DNA of 7,814 nt from Methylomonas sp. (GTDB lineage Bacteria > Pseudomonadota > Gammaproteobacteria > Methylococcales > Methylomonadaceae): assembly GCA_028688235.1 (NCBI GenBank), contig JAQTYP010000146.1, positions 1 to 7,814 of the forward strand, given 5' to 3'. Under the pieces are notes generated by a model that was given only the letters and a program-made list of their open reading frames with translations, did not search any database and was not told the DNA's origin. This document shows positions 1 through 7,279 of this stretch, piece by piece. Positions within the stretch are counted from its first letter, which is position 1. Each line of letters begins with the position of its first letter. The position numbers were made by a program, and so were the translations under genes.

Positions 1-877
1 GTTTATCGACGACATCCAGAGCGGCGGGGCGGAACGTAGGGTTGGCGCCAAGCCGTGGCCCTTACGTCTCGCCGGTTTAGCCTGGATTTTGTTGGTGATC
101 GCCTGTACCCGACCGCAATGGCTGGGCGAACCTTTGGAATTGGCCGTCAACGGCCGCGATTTACTGTTGGCTGTCGATGTGTCCGGCAGCATGGACGAAA
201 AAGATTTCGTCATCGACGATAGGCGCTTCGACAGACTGACCGCGACCAAGTATGTGGTGAGCGATTTCGTGCAACGCCGAGTCGGCGATCGCTTAGGGTT
301 GATTTTGTTCGGCACCAGGGCTTATCTGCATGTGCCGCTGACTTTCGACCGCAAGACCGTGCAAACTCTGCTGAACGAAGCCTTCATAGGCATCACCGAA
401 GACGAGCCGCAAACCTCGATAGGCGACGCGATAGGTTTGGCCGTCAAGCGCTTGCAAGACGAAAAAAACGATAGCCGTGTGCTGATACTACTGACCGACG
501 GCGCCAACACGGCCGGTGAACTGACGCCGTTGAAAGCGGCAGAAATCGCCGCCCAGCATCATTTGAAAATCTATACGATAGGCATAGGCGCCGACGAGAT
601 GCTGGTGCGCAGCCTGTTCGGTACCCGCAGGGTCAATCCGTCCGCGGATCTGGATGAAAAAACCCTGAAAGCGATAGCCGATACCACCGGCGGCCGCTAT
701 TTCCGCGCTCGCAATACCGAAGAGCTCGATGCTATCTATGCCCTACTCGATCAACTGGAACCGGTGGAAAAAGACAAACAATTCTTCCGCCCGAAATCCG
801 AGTTGTATTATTGGCCTTTGGCGGGGGCCATGTTTCTGGCGACCATATTGGCCCTAGGCCGCTCGAGGTGGTTTTGA
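1..877 (+). CDS. batA: BatA-like VWA-domain inner-membrane protein (5' end outside window)
   Basis: The reading frame is open from base 2, so the gene begins upstream; the TTG at 89 lies inside the coding region and is not the start. About 291 residues are visible; the family usually has about 320-340, so the missing part should be the first membrane helix. A hydrophobic helix at about bases 59-104 is followed by the ARPQW-like family signature, here CTRPQW. The VWA domain has a complete metal-binding (MIDAS) set: DVSGS at bases 176-190, a Thr in TSIGDAIG (413-415) and the Asp of LLTDG (497-499). A C-terminal hydrophobic helix (about 805-860) anchors the domain. BatA proteins are thought to act with BatB, BatC, BatD and a MoxR-family ATPase in envelope stress or oxygen tolerance; the biochemical role is unsettled. 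The stop overlaps the next start (TGATG), indicating coupled translation. Family assignment is firm; the exact function is not. Confidence 0.88.
   Translation, partial: FIDDIQSGGAERRVGAKPWPLRLAGLAWILLVIACTRPQWLGEPLELAVNGRDLLLAVDVSGSMDEKDFVIDDRRFDRLTATKYVVSDFVQRRVGDRLGLILFGTRAYLHVPLTFDRKTVQTLLNEAFIGITEDEPQTSIGDAIGLAVKRLQDEKNDSRVLILLTDGANTAGELTPLKAAEIAAQHHLKIYTIGIGADEMLVRSLFGTRRVNPSADLDEKTLKAIADTTGGRYFRARNTEELDAIYALLDQLEPVEKDKQFFRPKSELYYWPLAGAMFLATILALGRSRWF
865..871 (+). promoter_or_regulatory. Ribosome binding site that sets the start of the BatB-BatC fusion gene
   Basis: GAGGTGG lies inside the end of batA, five bases before the ATG at 877. The frame is also open upstream to an ATG at 811, but that would give 22 extra residues overlapping batA and no typical BatB N-terminus. 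From 877 the protein begins with the membrane helix expected of BatB. Confidence 0.7.
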
Positions 878-2694
878 TGCCGGCGGATTTTCATTTTTTG
901 CGGCCTTGGTGTTTGCTGGCGTTGCTGCCGGCGGCACTTTTACTGTTGTTGCTGATGACGCAAAAATATAGGCGCGGCGACTGGAGCAAGATTTGCGATG
1001 AAGAGCTGTTGCCGTTCATCTTGCAGAATAAACCTTCGCAAGGCCGGCCGAGTACCTGGATTGCGGCATCGACCGCGGTTTTGCTTGCGATTTTGGCTTT
1101 GGCCGGACCTGCTTGGGAGCGCTTGCCCAGCCCTGCCTTTCGTAACGACTCGGCCCTGGTCATTGCGCTGGATTTGTCCAAATCCATGGATGCCACCGAC
1201 ATCAAGCCCAGCCGCGTCGGTCGAGCCCGCTACAAAATCAGCGATATTCTGAAACAGCGCAAAGACGGGCAAACCGCCTTGCTGGTATACAGCGGCGACG
1301 CCTTTACCGTCACGCCGTTGACGACCGATACGGCGACCATCAACAGCCAGTTGGAAGCCTTGCGGACGGATATCATGCCTAGTCCCGGCAGCAATGCCGG
1401 GATTGCCGTCGAAAAAGCGGTGGATTTATTGCGCCAATCCGGCTTACCGCAAGGTCATATCTTGCTGGTAAGCGACGGAACCGATGCCGACAGCATAGCC
1501 CATGCCGAAAAGGTATTAGGGGATTACCGCTTATCCGTGCTGGCGCTGGGTACGCCAGACGGCGCGCCGATTCCCGTGGCCGGCGGCTTTTTGAAGGACG
1601 GCGACGGCAATATCGTCGTTGCCAAACTGGACGGCGCCGGCTTGTCCCGGCTTGCTTCGGTTGGCCGTGGGATTTTCGAAATCGTGACGGCCAACGACGA
1701 CGATATCGAACGCTTGGGGCGGCTGTTCAATAATACAGCCCTTCAGGACAAGCTGGAGCAAACCGATTTACAGCTGCAACAATGGGATGAAAAAGGCCCT
1801 TGGCTGTTGTTGTTGGTTTTGCCGTGGGCGGCCCTGCGTTTCAGGAAGGGCTTGCTGGTATTTGGTTTGTTGGCGCTGTTGCCCATGCCGCAAGATGCCT
1901 ATGCGTTCGAATGGCAAAGTTTATGGCAAACCCAGGATCAACGCGGACAACAGGCCTTCGAACAACAGCAATACCAGCAGGCGGCCGAGCAATTCAACGA
2001 TCCTGCCTGGCGCGCGGCGGCGCAATATAAAGCCGGTCAATACCAGGAGGCCGCCGAAACGCTGAAGGACGTGCAATCCGTCGACGGCCAATATAATCGG
2101 GGCAATGCGTTGGCCAAGGTTGGTCGTTTGCAAGAGGCTCTGGAGGCTTACCAGCAAGCGTTGAAACAGAACCCGAACCATGCCGACGCCCTATATAACA
2201 AGGAGTTAGTGGAAAAGCAGTTGCAGCAACAAAAGCCGCAACAGAACGACCCCAAAAATCAGCAAGGCGAAGATAACCAGTCATCCGAGCAGTCTGCCGA
2301 AAATCAAGATCAGCAAGACCACCAGTCCGGACAGTCCGAGCAGAAAAAGCAGCAAGATCAGGGACAAAATCAAGCTCATGCGGAGCAAGAACAAAAGGCC
2401 GATCACTCGGAGTCAGCCAAACAACAGCCCCAGCAAAATCAAGATAAGCAGCCGCAGCCGGAACAACAAACCGACAAGCCGGACGACGCGCGTCGCTCGC
2501 CAAGCAATCCCAAGCCGGCACAAGAGGCTCCAAGTTCGCAAGCCGAGCAAGCGGTAGAACAGGATGAGGCTCAGCGCGCCAGCGAGCAATTGTTAAAACG
2601 CATACCCGATGAACCGACCGGTTTGTTGCGGCGCAAATTCAAATATCAATACGGTCAACGCGATCCGCCGCCGCATACCGGCCCGGACTGGTAA
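877..2694 (+). CDS. batB: BatB-BatC fusion: VWA domain plus TPR protein of the aerotolerance (Bat) operon
   Basis: From ATG 877 the product is 605 residues. Order of parts: hydrophobic helices at about residues 9-27 and 61-79; a VWA domain with MIDAS residues D99, S101, S103 and D200 (VSDGTD), where the third ligand is probably a Ser in PGSNAG rather than Thr; hydrophobic stretches at 308-320 and 325-335 separated by RFRK; TPR-like helices at about 375-440 (clearest copy QYNRGNALAKVGRLQEAL from residue 405); a Gln-rich linker at 449-538 (31 Gln in 90 residues); and a conserved C-terminal segment, LLKRIPDEP then GLLRRKFKYQY, typical of gammaproteobacterial BatC ends. By the positive-inside rule, the basic loop after helix 1 and the RFRK loop would be cytoplasmic, placing both VWA and TPR parts in the periplasm; this is inference. 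It should pair with the BatA product encoded just upstream. No batD follows directly, unlike many related operons. Confidence 0.87.
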   Translation: MPADFHFLRPWCLLALLPAALLLLLLMTQKYRRGDWSKICDEELLPFILQNKPSQGRPSTWIAASTAVLLAILALAGPAWERLPSPAFRNDSALVIALDLSKSMDATDIKPSRVGRARYKISDILKQRKDGQTALLVYSGDAFTVTPLTTDTATINSQLEALRTDIMPSPGSNAGIAVEKAVDLLRQSGLPQGHILLVSDGTDADSIAHAEKVLGDYRLSVLALGTPDGAPIPVAGGFLKDGDGNIVVAKLDGAGLSRLASVGRGIFEIVTANDDDIERLGRLFNNTALQDKLEQTDLQLQQWDEKGPWLLLLVLPWAALRFRKGLLVFGLLALLPMPQDAYAFEWQSLWQTQDQRGQQAFEQQQYQQAAEQFNDPAWRAAAQYKAGQYQEAAETLKDVQSVDGQYNRGNALAKVGRLQEALEAYQQALKQNPNHADALYNKELVEKQLQQQKPQQNDPKNQQGEDNQSSEQSAENQDQQDHQSGQSEQKKQQDQGQNQAHAEQEQKADHSESAKQQPQQNQDKQPQPEQQTDKPDDARRSPSNPKPAQEAPSSQAEQAVEQDEAQRASEQLLKRIPDEPTGLLRRKFKYQYGQRDPPPHTGPDW

Positions 2695-2722
2695 CCGCTT
2701 GCAGCGACACGGCTTGAACGCC

Positions 2723-2753
2723 ATGAAACCCAGCGAGATAAGTTGGGTTTCAT
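2723..2753. repeat. Perfect 10-bp inverted repeat (hairpin 1 of the spacer)
   Basis: ATGAAACCCA (2723-2732) pairs exactly with TGGGTTTCAT (2744-2753) around an 11-base loop. A second, competing pairing exists: CCAGCG (2730-2735) with CGCTGG (2759-2764), and CGCCA (2719-2723) with TGGCG (2762-2766). It starts 28 bases after the Bat stop codon and could end or stabilise the Bat transcript. No T-run follows, so it is not a standard intrinsic terminator. It resembles dispersed REP-like elements, which I cannot test within one window. Confidence 0.7.
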
Positions 2754-2781
2754 TCCAACGCTGGCGAAGCCTGTACATAGT

Positions 2782-2808
2782 CCCCGAAAATGCAAGGCAG
2801 TTTCGGGG
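2782..2808. repeat. Perfect 8-bp inverted repeat (hairpin 2 of the spacer)
   Basis: CCCCGAAA (2782-2789) pairs exactly with TTTCGGGG (2801-2808) around an 11-base loop, the same loop length as hairpin 1. No T-run follows. Role unknown; part of a hairpin cluster between the Bat genes and the efflux operon. Confidence 0.65.
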
Positions 2809-2814
2809 CATCCG

Positions 2815-2836
2815 CGCCTTCGTTACGACGAAGGCG
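2815..2836. repeat. Perfect 9-bp inverted repeat with 4-base loop (hairpin 3 of the spacer)
   Basis: CGCCTTCGT (2815-2823) pairs exactly with ACGAAGGCG (2828-2836) around TACG. It lies six bases after hairpin 2. This is the most compact of the three stems, but neither strand continues into a T-run, so a repeat element or RNA-processing structure is as likely as a terminator. Bases 2837-2898 hold nothing I recognise. Confidence 0.65.
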
Positions 2837-2898
2837 AGAATGCCGTAAAGCCCTACCTCACGAAAGCTGTCATCAGTTGGCCGGCCGTAATCGCATGC

Positions 2899-2915
2899 AG
2901 GACTCATTAAGTCCT
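2899..2915. promoter_or_regulatory. Candidate operator: AGGACT-N5-AGTCCT palindrome at the -35 box
   Basis: AGGACT (2899-2904) and AGTCCT (2910-2915) form a perfect dyad around CATTA. The last base is the first base of the proposed -35 hexamer, a position where a bound dimeric regulator could block or assist RNA polymerase. RND operons are often controlled by TetR-, MarR- or LysR-type regulators, but no regulator gene is visible here. The site is seen; its regulatory role is inferred. Confidence 0.4.
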
Positions 2916-2943
2916 TGAAACGCTTTGCCCAGCCGCATATCAT
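2915..2943 (+). promoter_or_regulatory. Candidate sigma-70-type promoter of the efflux operon
   Basis: TTGAAA (2915-2920) and TATCAT (2938-2943) are separated by exactly 17 bases, each hexamer one mismatch from the TTGACA/TATAAT consensus. Transcription would start near 2950, giving a leader of roughly 18 bases before the adaptor ATG at 2968. It sits in the only large gap between the two gene groups, where a promoter for the efflux genes is expected. Confidence 0.55.
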
Positions 2944-2967
2944 CAATTCATTTATCCAAAGAATTCA

Positions 2968-4086
2968 ATGTCTAACATGTTAACTCGAATACTATTCCTG
3001 GCTTGTTGTATGGCCGGGGTAGCTTGTAACCCGGAAAGTAATATCGATACGAAACTTGAAGTTTATCAAGTCGTCAGCCCTTTAGTCAAAAATACTACTT
3101 ACAACAGCGAATATGTCGCCGAAATCCAGTCGGTCAGATATGTCGAAGTCAGGAGTAAAATCAAAGGCTTCATAGAAAAAAATTATGTAGACGAAGGTCA
3201 AACGGTCAAAAAGGGTCAACTGTTATTTACGCTGAATTACCTGGAATTCGAAAAAGAATTACAAAAGGCCGATGCGGATTTTAAAGCGGCCTTGGCCGAT
3301 TTGAAGGCCGGCGAAGTGGAATATGCCAACGTAAAGCGCTTGCTGGACAAAAGCATCGTATCGAAGCCCGAGGTCGATGTGTTGAGTGCCAAGGTCAATG
3401 CCTTGAAAGCCAAAGTGGAAGAGGCACAGGCGCATAAAGAGCAGGTTGCCTTACATCTTTCGTTCTCCCAGATCAAAGCGCCCTATGACGGCATCATCAA
3501 CCGTATTCCGCATAAGATGGGCAGTTTGGTCGAGGAAGGCGATATGTTGACGTCCATTTCCGACAACCATGAAATATTCGCGTATTTCAATTTATCCGAA
3601 ATCGATTATCTGAATTACATCAACAGCGACGAAAAACAAACAAAAACCGTCAGTTTAAAACTCGCCAACAACGAGATATATCCTTATCAAGGCAAAATAG
3701 AAACCATAGAAAGCGAATTCGATAAGGAAACGGGCAATATTGCATTCAGAGCCCGGTTTCCAAACCCCGATGCGATATTGAAACACGGCGCAAACGGTAA
3801 AATTATCATCGAGAAGGAAATCAAAAATGCGTTGATCATTGCCCAAAAATCGACCTTCGAAATTCAAGACAAACTCTATGTCTTCGTGGTCGGAAAGGAC
3901 AATACCTTGCACCAAAAAAATATCGTGCCGAAAATGCGCTTCACCGACTTTTATGTCGTGGAATCGGGCTTGAACAAGGAAGATCGAATCATATTCGAAG
4001 GCGTGGAAAACGCCAAAGACGGCATGAAAATCCAGCCCGAAACCATCGATTTGGCGGCCGCGATGTTCTCCGGCAACAAAGACTGA
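2968..4086 (+). CDS. RND efflux periplasmic adaptor subunit (membrane fusion protein, AcrA/MexE type)
   Basis: The 372-residue product links an RND inner-membrane pump to an outer-membrane channel. It starts with a short signal sequence rich in hydrophobic residues ending in GVAC (Cys20), suggesting a lipoprotein, although Gly at -3 is unusual for a lipobox. The order is that of the AcrA family: first half of the lipoyl-like domain at about 59-90 (KIKGFIEKNYVDEGQTVKKG), an alpha-helical hairpin at about 92-163 rich in Lys, Glu and Ala, second lipoyl half from about 165 (SFSQIKAPYDGIINR), then the beta-barrel and membrane-proximal domains to the end. The ATG at 2968 has only a weak AAAGA before it; ATG 2977 is a possible alternative. 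The pump gene follows after 15 bases. G+C is lower than in the neighbours: two sampled 60-base lines have 24 and 27 G+C, against 40 and 39 in two pump lines. Confidence 0.92.
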   Translation: MSNMLTRILFLACCMAGVACNPESNIDTKLEVYQVVSPLVKNTTYNSEYVAEIQSVRYVEVRSKIKGFIEKNYVDEGQTVKKGQLLFTLNYLEFEKELQKADADFKAALADLKAGEVEYANVKRLLDKSIVSKPEVDVLSAKVNALKAKVEEAQAHKEQVALHLSFSQIKAPYDGIINRIPHKMGSLVEEGDMLTSISDNHEIFAYFNLSEIDYLNYINSDEKQTKTVSLKLANNEIYPYQGKIETIESEFDKETGNIAFRARFPNPDAILKHGANGKIIIEKEIKNALIIAQKSTFEIQDKLYVFVVGKDNTLHQKNIVPKMRFTDFYVVESGLNKEDRIIFEGVENAKDGMKIQPETIDLAAAMFSGNKD

Positions 4087-4101
4087 GCGGAGAAATTCGG
4101 C

Positions 4102-7100
4102 ATGACCTCTAAATTCATACACAGGCCGGTATTGTCCATCGTCATATCGGTACTGATTACGTTGCTGGGATTGTTGGCGTTGACCCAACTCCCCGTTACC
4201 CAATTTCCGGATATCGCGCCGCCCGAGGTCACCGTCACGACCAAATATACCGGCGCCAATGCCGAAGTGGTCGTCAAGGCGGTCATCACGCCGCTGGAAC
4301 GGGTGATCAACGGCGTGCCGGGCATGAGTTATATGTCGTCGGTGGCAGGGAACGACGGCAGCGGCTTGATCAGCATCGTGTTCAAACCCGGCACCGACCC
4401 GGATGTGGCGGCCGTCAACGTGCAAAACCGGGTGTCTTCGGCGATAGATGAGTTGCCGGCTGAAGCGACCAAGGCCGGCGTCATCGTCGAAAAAGTCCAA
4501 AACGCGATGCTGCTGTATATCAACATCTTGAGCGCCGATACGACGGTGGACGAAAAATTTTTATTCAACTTTGCCGACATCAACGTTCTCAAGGAGCTCA
4601 AACGCATAGAAGGCGTCGGCTTTGCCGAAATCCTGGGTTCGCGGGAATACGCGATGCGGGTCTGGCTGAAACCCGACAAATTATTGATGTACAACATCTC
4701 GGCCAACGAAATCGTCGAGAAACTACGGCTGCAAAACGTCGAGGCGGCGCCCGGCAAGATAGGCGAAAGCTCCGGCAAGGAGGCGCAATCGCTGCAATAT
4801 GTGTTGAAGTACACCGGCAAATACAATACCCGGGAAGGTTACGAAAACATCGTGTTAAGCAGCGGCCAGAACGGCGAAATCATTCGTCTGAAAGACGTGG
4901 CCGACATCGAATTCGATTCCAAGGATTACAACGTATTGTCCAAGGAAAACGGCCGGCCGTCGGCCGCGATTTTGTTGAAGCAGCGTCCGGGTAGTAATGC
5001 CAAGGAAGTCATAGCCAACATCAAGAAAACCATGGCCGAAATCAAGGCCAACACCTTTCCGCCGGGCATGGACTATACCGTCAGCTATGATGTATCGAAG
5101 TTTTTGGACGCATCGATACACGAAGTCTTGAAAACCCTGTTCGAAGCCTTCGTGCTGGTGGCCCTGGTGGTGTTCATCTTCCTACAGGATTGGCGCTCGA
5201 CGCTGATACCCATCATCGCGGTGCCGGTGTCTTTGATAGGTACATTTTTCTTCATGCAGATGCTCGGATTTTCGCTGAATCTGATCACGTTGTTCGCGCT
5301 GGTATTGGCGATCGGCATCGTGGTCGATAATGCGATCGTCGTGGTCGAGGCCGTGCATGCCAAGATGGAGCATGCGCACATGGGGCCGAAACGCGCGACG
5401 GAAAGCGCGATGCGCGAGATCAGCGGGGCGATTATCGCGATTACGCTGGTGATGTCGGCGGTATTCATTCCGGTGGCCTTCATGGAAGGCCCCGAGGGCG
5501 TTTTTTACCGGCAGTTTTCTCTGACGATGGCGATCGCTATCGTATTGTCGGGCGTTACCGCTTTGACCCTGACGCCGGCACTATGCGCGATGTTTTTGAA
5601 AAACCTGCACGATCACAATCACCATCAAGCCAGCCGGACGCAGAGGTTTTTTGCCGGCTTCAACCGCTGGTATGACGGGATTTCCGATCGCTATAAGGCC
5701 TTGATTGCCGCCATCGGCAATCGTAGCCTCGTCACCTTTGCGGTTTTGCTGGTTTTTTCGGTTGGCGCCGGCCTGATAGGCAAGTTCGTGCCGACCGGCT
5801 TCATTCCCGAGGAAGATCAAGGCACGATTTACGCCAATATCACGACGCCTTCGGGCGCCACCTTGGAGCGTACCGAAAAAGTCTCCAACGAGGTGCAACG
5901 CATCGCCTCCAGCCTGGAAAGCGTGTCTTCGGTTTCCAGTCTGGCAGGCTTCAGTATTCTGTCCGAAGGCACGGGCGCCGTGTACGGCATGAATCTGATC
6001 AGCCTGAAAAGCTGGGAGGAACGCGAATCTTCGGACAAAGACATCATCAGCGAATTGGAAGAAAAAACCCGTCATATCAAGGACGCTAATGTTGAGTTCT
6101 TTATGCCGCCGCCGGTGCCGGGTTACGGTAACTCCAGCGGCTTCGAGATGCGCTTGCTGGACAAGACCGGTTCCGACGACCTGAACCGCCTGCAAAAAGT
6201 GGCGAACGACTTTGTCGCGGAGTTGAACCAGCGGCCGGAGATTACCAACGCGTTTACGACCTTCAACGCCAGTTTTCCGCAATTTGTGTTGCATATCGAC
6301 GGCGACAAGGCCGCGCAAAAAGGCGTGACCGCCGACAACGCGATGAGCACGCTGCAAACCCTGATAGGCAGCGAATACGCGACCAACTTCATCCGCTTCG
6401 GCCAGATGTACAAAGTCATGGTGCAGACCTTGCCGGAATACCGCGCCCATCCCGAAGACTTGATGGAGCTGTACCTGAAAAACGACGCCGGCAAGATGGT
6501 GCCCTTTTCGTCATTTCTGACTGTCGAAAAAGTCTACGGCCCGGAACAGGTGACCCGCTACAACATGTACACCTCGGCGATGGTCAACGGCCAGCCAGCT
6601 CCCGGTTACAGCAGCGGCCAAGCCATTGCAGCCATCAAGGAGGTGGCGGCGCAAAAATTGCCTAAGGGCTTCGGTTATGACTGGGCCGGTTCCTCGCGGG
6701 ATCAGGCCAATGCCGGCAACCAGGCGATTTTTATCTTTTTGATTTGTCTGACCTTCGTCTATCTGCTGCTGGCGGCTCAGTACGAGAGTTTTCTGCTGCC
6801 GTTCGCGGTGATTCTGTCGCTGCCTATCGGCGTGTTCGGTGCCTTGTGTTTTCTGATGCTGATGGGCTTGGAAAACAATATCTATGCCCAAATCGCGATG
6901 GTCATGCTGATAGGCATACTCGGTAAAAACGCGATTCTGATCATCGAATTCGCGGCCTTGCAGCATAAACAAGGGAAATCGCCGTTCGATGCGGCGATAG
7001 AAGGCGGGGTGCTGCGTTTACGCCCTATTTTGATGACGTCGTTTGCCTTCGTCGCCGGCTTGTTACCGCTGATGTTCGCATCCGGCGCCGGCGAGATCGG

Positions 7101-7260
7101 TAACAACACCATAGGTTCAGCGGCGGCAGGCGGCATGATCTTCGGCACGGTATTCGGGGTCATCATGATTCCGGGGCTTTACGTGGTTTTCGCCAGCCTG
7201 GCGGACAAACACCATCGTAAAGGTAAAAAGGAAGAAGCTCCGTTTACCGAGACCATTTAA
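4102..7260 (+). CDS. RND multidrug-type efflux pump, HAE1 family (AcrB/MexF-like), with DN proton-relay motif
   Basis: The 1052-residue product is full length for the AcrB family and would work as an inner-membrane proton-drug antiporter trimer. Visible parts: TM1 at about 10-30; first porter half with FPDIAPPEVTV near 35; TM2-6 from about 340 to 500; TM7 at about 542-562; second porter half; TM8-12 from about 873 to 1035; a short basic tail. The TM4 relay motif is GIVVDNAIVVVEAV: D409 matches AcrB D407, but N410 stands where AcrB has D408. K942 (GKNAILIIEFA), R972 and T979 match AcrB K940, R971 and T978. GGAGA at 4089-4093 lies 8 bases before the ATG. The adaptor is encoded upstream and an outer membrane factor downstream. 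The family is certain; the substrate (drugs, solvents, lipids or others) cannot be told. The motif context resembles a subgroup I associate with Bacteroidota, from memory only. Confidence 0.95.
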   Translation: MTSKFIHRPVLSIVISVLITLLGLLALTQLPVTQFPDIAPPEVTVTTKYTGANAEVVVKAVITPLERVINGVPGMSYMSSVAGNDGSGLISIVFKPGTDPDVAAVNVQNRVSSAIDELPAEATKAGVIVEKVQNAMLLYINILSADTTVDEKFLFNFADINVLKELKRIEGVGFAEILGSREYAMRVWLKPDKLLMYNISANEIVEKLRLQNVEAAPGKIGESSGKEAQSLQYVLKYTGKYNTREGYENIVLSSGQNGEIIRLKDVADIEFDSKDYNVLSKENGRPSAAILLKQRPGSNAKEVIANIKKTMAEIKANTFPPGMDYTVSYDVSKFLDASIHEVLKTLFEAFVLVALVVFIFLQDWRSTLIPIIAVPVSLIGTFFFMQMLGFSLNLITLFALVLAIGIVVDNAIVVVEAVHAKMEHAHMGPKRATESAMREISGAIIAITLVMSAVFIPVAFMEGPEGVFYRQFSLTMAIAIVLSGVTALTLTPALCAMFLKNLHDHNHHQASRTQRFFAGFNRWYDGISDRYKALIAAIGNRSLVTFAVLLVFSVGAGLIGKFVPTGFIPEEDQGTIYANITTPSGATLERTEKVSNEVQRIASSLESVSSVSSLAGFSILSEGTGAVYGMNLISLKSWEERESSDKDIISELEEKTRHIKDANVEFFMPPPVPGYGNSSGFEMRLLDKTGSDDLNRLQKVANDFVAELNQRPEITNAFTTFNASFPQFVLHIDGDKAAQKGVTADNAMSTLQTLIGSEYATNFIRFGQMYKVMVQTLPEYRAHPEDLMELYLKNDAGKMVPFSSFLTVEKVYGPEQVTRYNMYTSAMVNGQPAPGYSSGQAIAAIKEVAAQKLPKGFGYDWAGSSRDQANAGNQAIFIFLICLTFVYLLLAAQYESFLLPFAVILSLPIGVFGALCFLMLMGLENNIYAQIAMVMLIGILGKNAILIIEFAALQHKQGKSPFDAAIEGGVLRLRPILMTSFAFVAGLLPLMFASGAGEIGNNTIGSAAAGGMIFGTVFGVIMIPGLYVVFASLADKHHRKGKKEEAPFTETI

Positions 7261-7279
7261 TTCACATTCGGCGATGCCG

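Noticed and set aside
811..876. Earlier in-frame ATG giving a 627-residue version of the BatB-BatC fusion
   Set aside because: The extra 22 residues overlap batA, are not hydrophobic as expected at the BatB N-terminus, and the ATG at 877 has a good ribosome binding site and the TGATG coupling.
1994..2533. 179-codon open frame on the - strand opposite the TPR and Gln-rich region
   Set aside because: Antisense of Gln codons (CAG/CAA) gives Leu-rich frames that stay open; no start signal or recognisable domain.
2815..2836. Intrinsic terminator for the Bat operon
   Set aside because: The stem is strong but no T-run follows on either strand, so I list it only as an inverted repeat.
2593..2946. 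Open frames on both strands over the intergenic region (117 codons on -, 79 codons on + at 2609-2848)
   Set aside because: They overlap the end of the Bat fusion gene and run through the hairpin cluster, have no ribosome binding site, and their products look like translated repeats with no recognisable domain.
3655..4500. 281-codon open frame on the - strand spanning the adaptor-pump junction
   Set aside because: Rich in Arg, Asp, His and Gly as expected of an antisense shadow, and it crosses two real genes with clear family signatures.
5581..6450. 289-codon open frame on the - strand inside the pump gene
   Set aside because: It lies wholly antisense to a well-conserved RND coding region. 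Its composition is that of a complement frame, without domain features; it arises from codon bias.
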